Positions 26,190-34,198 of a stretch of DNA of 37,620 nt are shown here, piece after piece; within the stretch, counting starts at the first letter, position 1, and the number at the start of each line of letters is the position of its first letter. Under the pieces are notes generated by a model. The model did no database searches. It had not been told where the DNA came from and saw only the letters and a program-made list of their open reading frames with translations. The position numbers were made by a program, and so were the translations under genes. Origin of the DNA: Gammaproteobacteria bacterium (GTDB lineage Bacteria; Pseudomonadota; Gammaproteobacteria; Acidithiobacillales; Acidithiobacillaceae); contig JAMCRJ010000098.1 of NCBI GenBank assembly GCA_023381645.1, positions 1 through 37,620 on the forward strand, written 5' to 3'.

Positions 26190-26998
26190 GATGATTTGCC
26201 TCCACTGGGATAAGGTTGCAGGCGGTCGCCATACTGCACTTCCGGATCGACATGCCCGAAATCCAGCCGTTTGAGTTCAGGAAAAAGGGTGCCCCCCACG
26301 GTTGTTACCGCTTTTATTGCCCCGTCATCCAGATACGCGGTTGGCAGGAGTTTTTTAACCATCCGCGCTTCTTCTGCAGGGCCGTTGGCTGTCCATGCAT
26401 CCGTGAGTACGGCGGCCTGCGCGGTAAACAGGGGGCCGCTGGCGAGCGGATTGTCCGGTAGATAGCGATACCCAGGCAGTCCTTCCAGTTGAACGTTGAC
26501 GGTGGCGACGGTGGGTCCGGTCATGCGCAGCGGAATATCCGTAATTTTCATGAGAGTTCCCAAAAAATTCATAGAAACTCCACTGGAGATGGTTTCCTCA
26601 TGGGTGGCGACCTGAATATTGGCGAGGTCACGTAACAAAGGCCGACCATCATGGCCGGTCAGAATCGGGTCTATATTTGTTCCGTTCCCGGTATTGGCTA
26701 ACGCCATACCGGGTTGCCCGAAAAATCTCACGGCCGCCTCATCCCGCAGATCGGCATCCGGTTTAATGGCCACCCACCCCCGTCCCTGCGGTGGCTGACT
26801 GCGCCACACCGTGCGCTCCCATGCCACGTAGCGTGCCGCTTCGATAGTCCGTAACTGGGTGAAACTCCATTTCCCGGTGTAGATCACCAGAAAAAAAAGC
26901 GGAATAAGCGCGAACGCAGCCACCACGGCAAACTCGGTAAGGGATTGACCGCGTTCGTTACAGGTATGTGGCAGGCTTATGAGTGACTGATATGTCAT
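26186..26998 (-). CDS. TadE-like pseudopilin
   Basis: A 270-residue protein with a 17-residue leader ending NERG, then QSLTEF (Glu +5, Phe +6) and a hydrophobic helix (AVVAAFALIPLFFLVIYTG). This is the TadE/TadF processing motif. The body has few cysteines and no recognised domain. It is larger than ordinary TadE. The ATG at 26998 has only a weak AAGAA upstream and starts nine bases after the previous stop (27008-27010), which suggests coupling. Its own stop overlaps the next start. Confidence 0.75.
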   Translation of the reverse strand: MTYQSLISLPHTCNERGQSLTEFAVVAAFALIPLFFLVIYTGKWSFTQLRTIEAARYVAWERTVWRSQPPQGRGWVAIKPDADLRDEAAVRFFGQPGMALANTGNGTNIDPILTGHDGRPLLRDLANIQVATHEETISSGVSMNFLGTLMKITDIPLRMTGPTVATVNVQLEGLPGYRYLPDNPLASGPLFTAQAAVLTDAWTANGPAEEARMVKKLLPTAYLDDGAIKAVTTVGGTLFPELKRLDFGHVDPEVQYGDRLQPYPSGGKSS

Positions 26999-27007
26999 AT
27001 TTCTTGC

Positions 27008-27916
27008 TTAATGACTCTTGGGAATCCCGCTGACGGCGGTGTCCAGCCCGCGGATGGGTTTTAGTGGGGCATCCAACGGGGTCAAAGAAACCTCATATAT
27101 GCTTATGATGGTGATTTTTCCATTATTATGTAAATAGTTCTTCAAGTTATGTAACATTGGCGTATATTTGGTTAGTTTTTCCGGGTGGTTAATGTATGTG
27201 GCCGGCATGGTTTCAGCAGACGCGCCGGCAACAGCTATCGCTGCACGACGCTTATCTGAAAATATGGCGGATCTATAATTCTGGTCATGAGGATAACTGG
27301 GAAGTGTTATTTCCTTGTATCCGTATTTTTGTAGATTTTTTCGCGCGAGAGAGATGGCTTCGTCTGCTAAGCCGCTAGTGATGCTGGCATAAAGACGGTA
27401 AAAATATGTCACAGATTTTATCTTTTTACTGGACTTGACCTTTGCCACACAGGAGATAACGTGCCATTTGCCGGTATGGGTTGGGGCATTCACTGAGGCA
27501 CTCCTGATGATGACAGGAGCGAGTGCCGGAGGATTGGGAATCCATCGACATCCTTCTGGCAACTTTAAATCACGGTCCCAGTCCGTTATTGATGGGTTTG
27601 TATAGTCGGTAATGAATTTTCTGAAATGGTTCAAGCCGGCAACAATAACATCGTACTCAGGAACGTCTCCATTTTTCGTGAAGTCGCCCGGCGCATTGGC
27701 GTAGTCCCTCGCTTCGCGCAATGTTTTTAATTTTTCTTCCAAAGTGCTACCGATCTGGCCAGAGCGAATCTTCGCGCGTAACGCCGGGTTTGCATGGGGA
27801 GAATCGGGGACCGGTTCCGTCACTTTTTCCGCATTGGCGGAGGTGGTGAGGGTGAGGCTGGCAACTGCCATGCTGATTTGCAGCCCGATGCGAATTACAT
27901 TTCTATCTTTGATCAT
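27008..27916 (-). CDS. Secreted protein of the Tad island, unknown function
   Basis: A 302-residue protein with a signal-peptide-like start (IGLQISMAVASLTLTTSANA). The mature part contains repeated Lys-rich stretches (VAKVKSSKKIKS), two Cys (EGCRWIPNPP and VISCVAK) and no recognised domain. It is coded by AT-rich DNA, like the secretin gene. It sits between the TadG-like protein and a TadE-like pseudopilin, with short gaps (14 and 9 bases), so it is part of the same transcript. I cannot assign a role. Confidence 0.62.
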   Translation of the reverse strand: MIKDRNVIRIGLQISMAVASLTLTTSANAEKVTEPVPDSPHANPALRAKIRSGQIGSTLEEKLKTLREARDYANAPGDFTKNGDVPEYDVIVAGLNHFRKFITDYTNPSITDWDRDLKLPEGCRWIPNPPALAPVIIRSASVNAPTHTGKWHVISCVAKVKSSKKIKSVTYFYRLYASITSGLADEAISLARKNLQKYGYKEITLPSYPHDQNYRSAIFSDKRRAAIAVAGASAETMPATYINHPEKLTKYTPMLHNLKNYLHNNGKITIISIYEVSLTPLDAPLKPIRGLDTAVSGIPKSH

Positions 27917-27930
27917 GGATTGTCCTCAGG

Positions 27931-29541
27931 TTAGTGCAGACCAAGCATGGTGGCGTATTGCATACGGTCAGCCGCATCCAAGTCGACGAGATGGGCTTCC
28001 CAGAAGGGGCTGAACAAGTTGCCTCTTTCGTAGAATCTGTCGTTTCGTGGCCAGATTGACGCAGGACGACGGAAGTAGACCTGCGCTTTTGCAACGGCGC
28101 GTACCTGACCTTCTGGCGCCTTTTGCGGTAATACCAAGTTGATATCCTGGCGGGATGCCATTTGATTGATGTGCAGGGCGTTTGCTGCATCCCGAATGCT
28201 TTCCCGTGCATGTTCCACGACCACCGTGTAAAAAGGCATGATGTCTGACGGATCGCCATTGGCATCCACGAGTTTTTGGTTGCGACGATTGACGTCCCAG
28301 TAACGGGTAATCCCACCCGCTGTCGCGCGACTACTATCAGCGCCAGGGCGCTTAAGTGCGGTGCTGCCCATGCTGTCCTGATCGTCCGGGTACAGACTGG
28401 CGGCGATGCGAGAGGCGCCGGGATTGATATCCCCGGAATTTTGATAGGCCGGTAAGAGCACGTTGCGGTCATTGGCGGGAAAGCGCATTTGCGGTTGTGC
28501 CCGGGTTTCGGTGTAGTTGCCAAGGTATGGAAAAGTGTTGCCATTACCGGTCTGAGAGGCACCGTAACCTAAAGGTACTTCAGACCATTTTTTTCGGCCA
28601 AAAAATACCGCTTCCCTCCGCCAGTAGTGAAAAGACAGCGTATCCATCCCAGACCAGACATAACGACCATCGCGGTTAGGCGCTAACTGCGTTCCGCCTG
28701 CACGGCGAAATTCCCACCCAAAAGCCCAAAAATTTTTTGAGCTAAAGAGCCGCAACGGTGTTGGCAAATCATTCCGAGCCGCCGTAAACCCATCCCGTGA
28801 CGCGTTGATCATATAAGCCATGCGTGTCTGCGCTCTATTTTTATCTCCTCCCCAACGCTGGATAAGGTCGCTACGATTTTTGAAATACTGCCCAAGATTG
28901 CTTGCTGAAAGAATGGCGTTTAATCGGGCATCCGGATCATTGATTTTGATTGTCTGTTCAGCTACTGCGGTCATCGCGCCTCCTGGTTTGCTGTTGTCTG
29001 TTCCGGGATCGAAAGCGCCGTTGGATAGATGATAGATTTCTTGCGCACCGCTAAGTGCGGCATCGGCGATATCCAGAGCGGGAAGAGCCACCATGGCAGC
29101 GTTGGAAACGCTTTGATCTAGCAGGATCGCGGCTTTGGCAATACCGTTGGTAATCATCATGATTGCCTGACCGACGTAAGGTATGAAAGAGGCAATTGTG
29201 CCGGCTCTCTGAATGTTCAGGCCAAGACTTTTTACATAATGTGTCCACGAAACCAGGCTGATGGTTTGCCCGATAGCCACTTGATTGGCAACCATTGCAC
29301 GGTTGGTGTAGGAGATAAAATTGAGTTCTCGTGCTTCCATCTGCATGGCGGAGAATGCGGCAGCATCGGCGGCATTCTGGGTTTTCAGTTTGACGGCGGA
29401 TAGCTGTCCGGTGTTGAATACGAAAAGTGCTGCCAATAACACCACGGGAATCAGAAGGGCAGAGAATAACGCCGTCTGTCCGGATTCTGCATACTTTACT
29501 GCGGCAGGAGAATCGCCTCGTGATCGAAGAATAGGAAACAC
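27931..29541 (-). CDS. TadG-like pilus assembly protein
   Basis: A 536-residue protein with the TadE/G-like N-terminus: AESGQTALFSALLIPVVLL, hydrophobic helix, then LKTQNAADAAAFSAMQMEAR, which is characteristic of TadG. The long extracytoplasmic body shows no von Willebrand A motif that I can see. It starts at GTG 29541 with GGGGAG six bases upstream. It follows the flp gene by 94 bases containing a strong hairpin. TadG proteins are minor components that associate with the inner-membrane machine or the fibre. Confidence 0.75.
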   Translation of the reverse strand: MFPILRSRGDSPAAVKYAESGQTALFSALLIPVVLLAALFVFNTGQLSAVKLKTQNAADAAAFSAMQMEARELNFISYTNRAMVANQVAIGQTISLVSWTHYVKSLGLNIQRAGTIASFIPYVGQAIMMITNGIAKAAILLDQSVSNAAMVALPALDIADAALSGAQEIYHLSNGAFDPGTDNSKPGGAMTAVAEQTIKINDPDARLNAILSASNLGQYFKNRSDLIQRWGGDKNRAQTRMAYMINASRDGFTAARNDLPTPLRLFSSKNFWAFGWEFRRAGGTQLAPNRDGRYVWSGMDTLSFHYWRREAVFFGRKKWSEVPLGYGASQTGNGNTFPYLGNYTETRAQPQMRFPANDRNVLLPAYQNSGDINPGASRIAASLYPDDQDSMGSTALKRPGADSSRATAGGITRYWDVNRRNQKLVDANGDPSDIMPFYTVVVEHARESIRDAANALHINQMASRQDINLVLPQKAPEGQVRAVAKAQVYFRRPASIWPRNDRFYERGNLFSPFWEAHLVDLDAADRMQYATMLGLH

Positions 29542-29602
29542 TGTATCTCCCCAAAATATATGTTATATTTGCGGCATACCGGTAGGAGTCGCCTCAGATT
29601 GC

Positions 29603-29622
29603 GGACGGGGCGTGCCCCGTCC
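29603..29622 (-). terminator. Intercistronic hairpin downstream of flp (attenuator or mRNA stabiliser)
   Basis: GGACGGGG-CGTG-CCCCGTCC is a perfect 8-base GC-rich stem with a 4-base loop. In the minus direction it follows the flp stop (29636) and precedes the TadG-like start (29541). It lacks a T-tract, so full termination is unlikely. Such hairpins after a pilin gene usually raise pilin mRNA over the rest of the operon. Confidence 0.6.
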
Positions 29623-29635
29623 TGCGAAGAGAAAA

Positions 29636-29914
29636 TTACTTACCCATATCTGATTTGTAATCGCTCATGTTCTTTTGCTTGCCGGCGTTGTTTGTCGCCT
29701 CTCCGGCGGTACCTTGGGCTAATCCAATCTCAGAGTCTGCCTTTTTACCAGATAATTCCTGAGATATTCCTGCCATCTGATGACGCAAGGTCTGACCGAA
29801 GAACGAATATACGGCAATACCGGTGATAGCGATAAGAGCGACGATAATCAGATATTCTGTCATTCCTTGGCCGCATTCTGTCTGAAATGTTGGAGTAGCT
29901 AGGTTCGGTTTCAT
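29636..29914 (-). CDS. flp: Flp-type prepilin (probable major pilin)
   Basis: A 92-residue prepilin. A 15-residue leader ends in ECG; the mature protein starts QGMTEY (Glu +5, Tyr +6) and continues into a hydrophobic helix (LIIVALIAITGIAVYSFFG). The mature length of ~77 residues is longer than classic Flp (~50-60); the extra C-terminal part is polar and rich in Gly, Ala, Asn and Lys. The ATG at 29914 has a strong AGGAGAA. It is the first gene of the minus-strand train, preceded by a 385-base AT-rich region with repeats. Prepilin peptidase needed for processing is not in the window. Confidence 0.85.
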   Translation of the reverse strand: MKPNLATPTFQTECGQGMTEYLIIVALIAITGIAVYSFFGQTLRHQMAGISQELSGKKADSEIGLAQGTAGEATNNAGKQKNMSDYKSDMGK

Positions 29915-30004
29915 GGGTTCTCCTGAAAGAATTGATGGCTACCACGAGTTCATTCAAGCATAGGCAAAATAGTTGCGCAATATGGTCAATAATCACTGGA
30001 TATA

Positions 30005-30107
30005 TTTTGCAATTATATGAATACAATGATCATCGATGGTGCTCTCGTGTTGTTATAAAAATGGTGTTCTTCCGGAGCCGTGATTTGGGATGAGACCATG
30101 GTGCTCT
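30005..30107 (-). promoter_or_regulatory. Predicted activator-dependent promoter of the flp-tad gene train
   Basis: On the minus strand a consensus TATAAT lies at 30012-30017, giving a start near 30005 and a leader of about 90 bases to the flp ATG. There is no -35 hexamer; its place (about -31 to -40) is taken by a copy of the ATGGTGCTCT repeat (30036-30045). Two more copies lie further upstream (30061-30070 and 30098-30107). The rest of the 29915-30242 gap is AT-rich and shows no gene. Confidence 0.5.
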
Positions 30108-30217
30108 GGGTGTGCACAACACCAAATGGATATTTATAATAGTCAAATTGTACGACTATATGTTACATTAGTGTAAACGTGCCTGTATGCCATTATGTAA
30201 CCTGGATATGGTGCTAA
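30036..30217 (+). repeat. Four short direct repeats ATGGTGyTCT upstream of flp
   Basis: Copies at 30036-30045 (ATGGTGCTCT), 30061-30070 (ATGGTGTTCT), 30098-30107 (ATGGTGCTCT) and a weaker one at 30208-30217 (ATGGTGCTAA), all in the same orientation. A second, unrelated dyad, ATGCCG-N7-CGGCAT, lies at 30220-30238. They may be operator sites for the flp promoter. Confidence 0.5.
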
Positions 30218-30235
30218 AAATGCCGGGCATTACGG

Positions 30236-30269
30236 CATAAGAAAGCGCCGGAGAAAAGTTTCGGCGCTT
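30236..30269 (-). terminator. Likely terminator of the luxR-ompA transcript
   Basis: An 8-base stem AAGCGCCG/CGGCGCTT (30243-30250 and 30262-30269) with an 11-base loop lies about 30 bases after the OmpA-type gene stop. On the minus strand it runs into TTTCTTAT. The T-tract is imperfect, but the position fits termination between the OmpA gene and flp. Confidence 0.6.
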
Positions 30270-30299
30270 CTGATGATGGTGGTTTGGAAGGTGCAGTAG

Positions 30300-31442
30300 T
30301 CAGTTGCCAAATACCCCCTGGATCAGGTTGCGTACGCCCTGCTGTATCTGATAGCTGGTTTCGCTACGGGCAGTATCCAAGGCATCACTCGCCAGTGCAG
30401 CGCCGGGAATGTTGGTTGTAGCAGGTGCTATGGTTTGGGGCGGCGGCACGTGTGCGGGTTGGAGTCCAGCGGTGGTACCGGGAGTCAGGGCGACCACTTC
30501 GACTCGACGATTTTTTGCCCGGCCGTCGTCGGTACTGTTGGATGCTACAGGACATGAGGCCCCGTATCCGGCGACCTCAATACGCCGACTCTCTATACCT
30601 TGCGCTGTCAACGCTGATTTCACGGCCAGAGCGCGATTCAGCGACAGCTTCTGGTTATAGGTGGCGGTGCCCACCGGATCGGTATGCCCGTCCAGGCGTA
30701 CCCGCAGGGAAGAATGCTGCTGCATAAGCTGAAACACCGCCATGATGGTGGGTTGGGCGTCCGCGCGCAAGGTCGCCTGGTTGAAATCGAAGGGCAGGTG
30801 CATGGTGAAACGTCCACGCTGAGCCAGGGCGTCGGCCATGCCCGCACTGGTCAATTGTCCGGCATCGCTGCTGACCACACCGCCTTGCATGGGTCTGGTT
30901 TGCACAGAATACACTGAGGCTATCTGGGAGTGTCCAAACAACGTGTTGTCATTAATGAAAATCAGGGTACGTACCCCGTCGGTGGCGTGATGCTCGGCGG
31001 TCAGCATTCGGCCGTTCTCAAACAAAAAGTTCTCTACATTCCCCTGGTAATTGGTTGGAGCGCCGCGCCACAGAAGTGTGTTTACGGGGGCGTCGTTGGT
31101 TCTACAGCCAAGGTTGGCACATTGCCAAAGGATCTGAAACCCTGCGTGCCGCAGGGCCTGTTGATAGTTTCGGATGAATTCCAGGGGAGAACGGTCTTCG
31201 GGTACGTTGTAACGAATGTACGTCACCTGACCCTCTACGGTCTCTGAACGGGTCAAACCATTTTTGCCCAAGGGACCGAGAGGAACGGTGATCTCGTCAT
31301 AATGGGCGGTTTTGTAACCATCAATGACACTGCCAGGGTAACGTCCCAGATAGGGCAAATCCTGTCCTGGTTCGTCCAGTGCAAGGGCGGGGCCGGTGAA
31401 CAAGAGCGGTAGCAGACCGAGTCGCAGGATAAACGTGCGCAT
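30300..31442 (-). CDS. OmpA-family outer-membrane protein with DUF4892-like N-terminal domain
   Basis: A 380-residue protein: signal peptide (MRTFILRLGLLPLLFTGPAL), then a domain resembling DUF4892 (about 35-190, including YPGSVIDGYKTAHYDEITVP), then an OmpA-type peptidoglycan-binding domain (about 230-345). The OmpA part shows LPFDFNQATLRADAQP, LDGHTDPVGTATYNQKLSLN and the closing KNRRVEVV. A Pro/Thr-rich tail follows. The ATG at 31442 has GGAGTG upstream and begins five bases after the luxR-type stop; the frame is open to 31568 inside that gene. It may anchor the Tad apparatus to the cell wall. Confidence 0.83.
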   Translation of the reverse strand: MRTFILRLGLLPLLFTGPALALDEPGQDLPYLGRYPGSVIDGYKTAHYDEITVPLGPLGKNGLTRSETVEGQVTYIRYNVPEDRSPLEFIRNYQQALRHAGFQILWQCANLGCRTNDAPVNTLLWRGAPTNYQGNVENFLFENGRMLTAEHHATDGVRTLIFINDNTLFGHSQIASVYSVQTRPMQGGVVSSDAGQLTSAGMADALAQRGRFTMHLPFDFNQATLRADAQPTIMAVFQLMQQHSSLRVRLDGHTDPVGTATYNQKLSLNRALAVKSALTAQGIESRRIEVAGYGASCPVASNSTDDGRAKNRRVEVVALTPGTTAGLQPAHVPPPQTIAPATTNIPGAALASDALDTARSETSYQIQQGVRNLIQGVFGN

Positions 31443-31447
31443 GCTTT

Positions 31448-32137
31448 TCACTCCGATTGTGACCATTGGTTCAGGAACGATCGTTTGCCACCAGCTCTTT
31501 TGTTTTCGATGGTTTTGAGCAGGCGGGCCAAGAGCATCCTCCGGTTGGGTACCCCGTGCCGTCTGCACATGACGGCGATCCGGGAGCGGACGGTGCTTTC
31601 ACTTTGGCCAATCTGGGCCGCAATCTCATGCTGACCAATTCCCTCCACGAGCATTTGGGCAATACGTAAGTCCGTCGGAGTGAGTTCCGGGTGAAAAGGT
31701 TCTTTGGTTTCGAGGGAAGTGTAGAGAATTAGTAACTCCGCCTGGATATCCCTCAGTTCCGTATGGCTCAGTTCTCTGGTGATCTCCAGGTGGCATAACG
31801 CGATCTGCGTGGGCGTGAGGTTGCAGAGGATACTCATCGCGAGTTGCGAGGACGTAGTGATGCAGTAGGGGTGTGGGTTCCCGGCGGTGGCCTCGCGCTG
31901 CGCCCGGACGATCAATTCCCGGGGCAGGGCAGGCCAGCGTCCGGCGGGGTAGCGCCACCAGGAAGTCGTCTGCCAGCCTTTGCAATGACGGTGCAGGCGA
32001 TAGACCTTGATTTGTCGGAACCAGCCCTGCTCTCGCCATCCTCTGGCGATATCCGTGGGTGATCTTCCCAATGCGTAGCATTTCAGTGCAGGACCCGTGC
32101 CGCACGCCGCGGGTTGGGCCAGTAGGTTCAGCCACAT
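31448..32137 (-). CDS. LuxR-type transcriptional regulator
   Basis: A 229-residue protein with a LuxR/FixJ-type helix-turn-helix near residues 152-205 (LTPTDLRIAQMLVEGIGQHE, then IAAQIGQSESTVRSRI). The N-terminal ~110 residues are Trp- and Arg-rich and do not resemble a receiver or an autoinducer-binding domain. The ATG at 32137 has GGAGGGAG seven bases upstream. It forms a two-gene unit with the OmpA-type gene and diverges from tadB, so it is a good candidate regulator for the pilus island. Confidence 0.8.
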   Translation of the reverse strand: MWLNLLAQPAACGTGPALKCYALGRSPTDIARGWREQGWFRQIKVYRLHRHCKGWQTTSWWRYPAGRWPALPRELIVRAQREATAGNPHPYCITTSSQLAMSILCNLTPTQIALCHLEITRELSHTELRDIQAELLILYTSLETKEPFHPELTPTDLRIAQMLVEGIGQHEIAAQIGQSESTVRSRIAVMCRRHGVPNRRMLLARLLKTIENKRAGGKRSFLNQWSQSE

Positions 32138-32168
32138 ATACGCTCCCTCCGATATGGAGATTAATTTA

Positions 32169-32208
32169 TACTATGATGCGATAGTACCGCCCTCGGTGCT
32201 GATGTCAA
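32169..32208 (-). promoter_or_regulatory. luxR-type gene promoter with overlapping dyad
   Basis: On the minus strand TTGACA (32203-32208), 16 bases, then TACTAT (32181-32186) form a sigma-70 promoter with a leader of about 37 bases. The -10 is one arm of a perfect dyad TACTAT-N6-ATAGTA (32169-32186). A repressor binding there would block the promoter, which suggests autoregulation. Confidence 0.5.
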
Positions 32209-32468
32209 TATGTACTGAAACGGTTCGCTATAATGGCTATTCTGAAGCTATTATTTTTGATTTGCCGTTAAAATAATAAACAAATACAGTGAAATATAAT
32301 TTATAGTACGTGATTATTGAATATCTGTTGCCGATCTGTGAATTGTGTTTTAATGCAGAAAACACAATAGCGCCAGAGGTAATGGGCGGAAACTGGCGTA
32401 ACCCACAGGGTATTGGTGCGATTTCGTCGGGAATCGGTAATCGGATCCAAAAAGGGGTGGAGGAGCGG
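32209..32468 (+). promoter_or_regulatory. AT-rich region upstream of tadB
   Basis: Together with 32138-32208 this forms a 331-base gap between the divergent regulator and tadB. It is much AT-richer than the genes. Perfect TATAAT hexamers lie on the plus strand at 32229-32234 and 32295-32300, without good -35 elements, so any tadB promoter here may need an activator. No gene is convincing; the frame upstream of the tadB ATG has no Shine-Dalgarno start. Confidence 0.35.
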
Positions 32469-33320
32469 ATGGTAGACCAAAATGTACTTGGTATTCTGGT
32501 GTTCGCTGCGGTGGCCGGATTTGTTTTTGTGGCTCTGGAGGCAACCCGACAGGCCTTGTTGAAGGGGCGGGCGACCTTCGCCCGCGATGGGCAGGTCAGG
32601 TTGGCGGAGTTGTTCATCTTTGCGGACCCTGATCTGTTATGGAAGCTGAACGTGGCGCTGGTGCTGATTGTACCGCTCACGGTCTGGCTGTTGCTGGGGT
32701 CGCCGGTGTTGGTCATTGCAGCGGCCACCCTCGCCGCATTGTTGCCGCGTTTTGTATTGCGCTGGTTGCGGAAGCAGCGTCTGGATCGTCTGCAAGTCCA
32801 ACTGCCGGATGCTCTCATGATGCTGGCCAGCAGCTTGCGCGGTGGCGCCAATTTGCAGCAAGCCATGGAGGGGCTTTCCCGCGATCTGAGCCCGCCTATC
32901 AGTCAGGAACTGGCTCTGGTGGTGCGGGAGCAACGTCTGGGGGTTGCCTTTGAGGAGGCTATCGACCATCTGGCGCGACGGGTATCGTCGCAGGATGCGC
33001 AACTGGTATCCTCGGCGCTGCGCATCAGCCGAGAGGTGGGGGGCAATCTTGCCGAAACGTTGGCGCGATTGGGAAATACCATCCGCAAACGATTGATGAT
33101 GGAGCAGAAGATTAAAGCATTGACGGCACAAGGCCGCCTTCAGGGTATGGTGATGACCGCATTACCGGCTTTGATTGTTTTTGCACTCCTGCAGATCGAA
33201 CCGCAGGCCATGGGTGCGCTGTTCACTACGATACGGGGCTGGGCAGTGCTTGCCATCGCCATCCTGTTTGAGGTGCTCGGCTATTTGTGGATTCGAAAAA
33301 TCGTGAGCATTGAGGTATGA
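32469..33320 (+). CDS. tadB: Tad inner-membrane platform protein TadB
   Basis: A 283-residue protein with a T2SS-F domain (about 110-245; LQVQLPDALMMLASSLRGGA, then NLQQAMEGLSRDL and ISREVGGNLAETLARLGNTI) flanked by hydrophobic segments. The start is ATG 32469 (GGAGGAG upstream, MVDQNVLGILVFAAVAG); the frame extends to 32310 without family similarity. TadB and TadC form the membrane platform turned by TadA. The stop overlaps the tadC start (ATGA). Unlike most Tad loci, these two genes are on the strand opposite to tadA. Confidence 0.88.
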   Translation: MVDQNVLGILVFAAVAGFVFVALEATRQALLKGRATFARDGQVRLAELFIFADPDLLWKLNVALVLIVPLTVWLLLGSPVLVIAAATLAALLPRFVLRWLRKQRLDRLQVQLPDALMMLASSLRGGANLQQAMEGLSRDLSPPISQELALVVREQRLGVAFEEAIDHLARRVSSQDAQLVSSALRISREVGGNLAETLARLGNTIRKRLMMEQKIKALTAQGRLQGMVMTALPALIVFALLQIEPQAMGALFTTIRGWAVLAIAILFEVLGYLWIRKIVSIEV

Positions 33321-34198
33321 GTACGCTATGGACACTATCAGTAGCCCTCGTCACCGGGATTTCCGTCGGGCTTTTGGTCTATGCGCTGGGTGTGCTGGTG
33401 CGGCAGATGGAGCCTTCACCGAGGGATTATATGGACCCCCTGCCAAAGGGGTTACGCCTGTTCTGGCCCCTTGTGCAATTCATCCGGTCCACGGTGATTA
33501 TTTTTATTCCGGACCGCCTTCTGCTGCGTATCCACCAGCGATTACAGCGAGCGGGCGTTAATTATATGCTCAATGCTGGGGAGTTCGTGGCGCTCAAATG
33601 GATCGCGACTATTGTCCCATTGGTTTCTATCTTATTATTCTACATGGCGTTAGGATTTTTTAATATCTGGCTGAGCTTGATGGCCGTGTTAATCAGCAGT
33701 TTTTATCCCGATCTGTGGCTTGTTGAGCAATCCCGGCGGCGGGGGCGGCTGATTCTCAAGGAGCTACCCGTTTATCTCGATTTTATCACCCTGATGATCG
33801 AGGGTGGGCTGAATTTGACCAGTGCCATGCAGGTGGCGGTGGATAAGGGGCCCCCTGGTCCGTTGCGTAATGAGTTCAGTGTCATGATCCGCGATTTGCG
33901 CGCGGGGACATCGAAGACAGACATTTTCCGGCGCTTTGGCCAGCGAGTTCCGTTGCCGGAGGTCCGGAGTCTGGTCAGTGCGTTGATTCAGTCGGAAGAT
34001 CGGGGCGGTGATCTGGGGCCAGCGTTGCGGGCGCAGGCGGAACAGCGGCGCGAAGAGCGTTTCCTGCGCGCCGAAAAGATGGCGCTGGAGGCGCCGGTCA
34101 AGTTGCTGGCGCCACTGCTCGCCTTCATTTTTCCTATCACCTTTTTGATGCTAGCTTTTGTCATCTATATGAAATTTCTTCAGGAAGGCGGTTTTTGA
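33317..34198 (+). CDS. tadC: Tad inner-membrane platform protein TadC
   Basis: A 293-residue membrane protein with a T2SS-F domain (LPVYLDFITLMIEGGLNLTS, LVSALIQSEDRGGDLGPALR) and hydrophobic segments at the N-terminus, around residues 90-130 and at the C-terminus (LLAFIFPITFLMLAFVIYMK). The ATG at 33317 overlaps the tadB stop by four bases. The stop overlaps the TTG start of the DUF192 gene. Partner of TadB in the pilus motor platform. Confidence 0.88.
   Translation: MSTLWTLSVALVTGISVGLLVYALGVLVRQMEPSPRDYMDPLPKGLRLFWPLVQFIRSTVIIFIPDRLLLRIHQRLQRAGVNYMLNAGEFVALKWIATIVPLVSILLFYMALGFFNIWLSLMAVLISSFYPDLWLVEQSRRRGRLILKELPVYLDFITLMIEGGLNLTSAMQVAVDKGPPGPLRNEFSVMIRDLRAGTSKTDIFRRFGQRVPLPEVRSLVSALIQSEDRGGDLGPALRAQAEQRREERFLRAEKMALEAPVKLLAPLLAFIFPITFLMLAFVIYMKFLQEGGF

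Noticed and set aside
29915..30242. Sigma-54 promoter for flp
   Set aside because: No GG-N10-GC pair with flanking consensus was found on the minus strand in this gap; a TATAAT-type promoter fits better.
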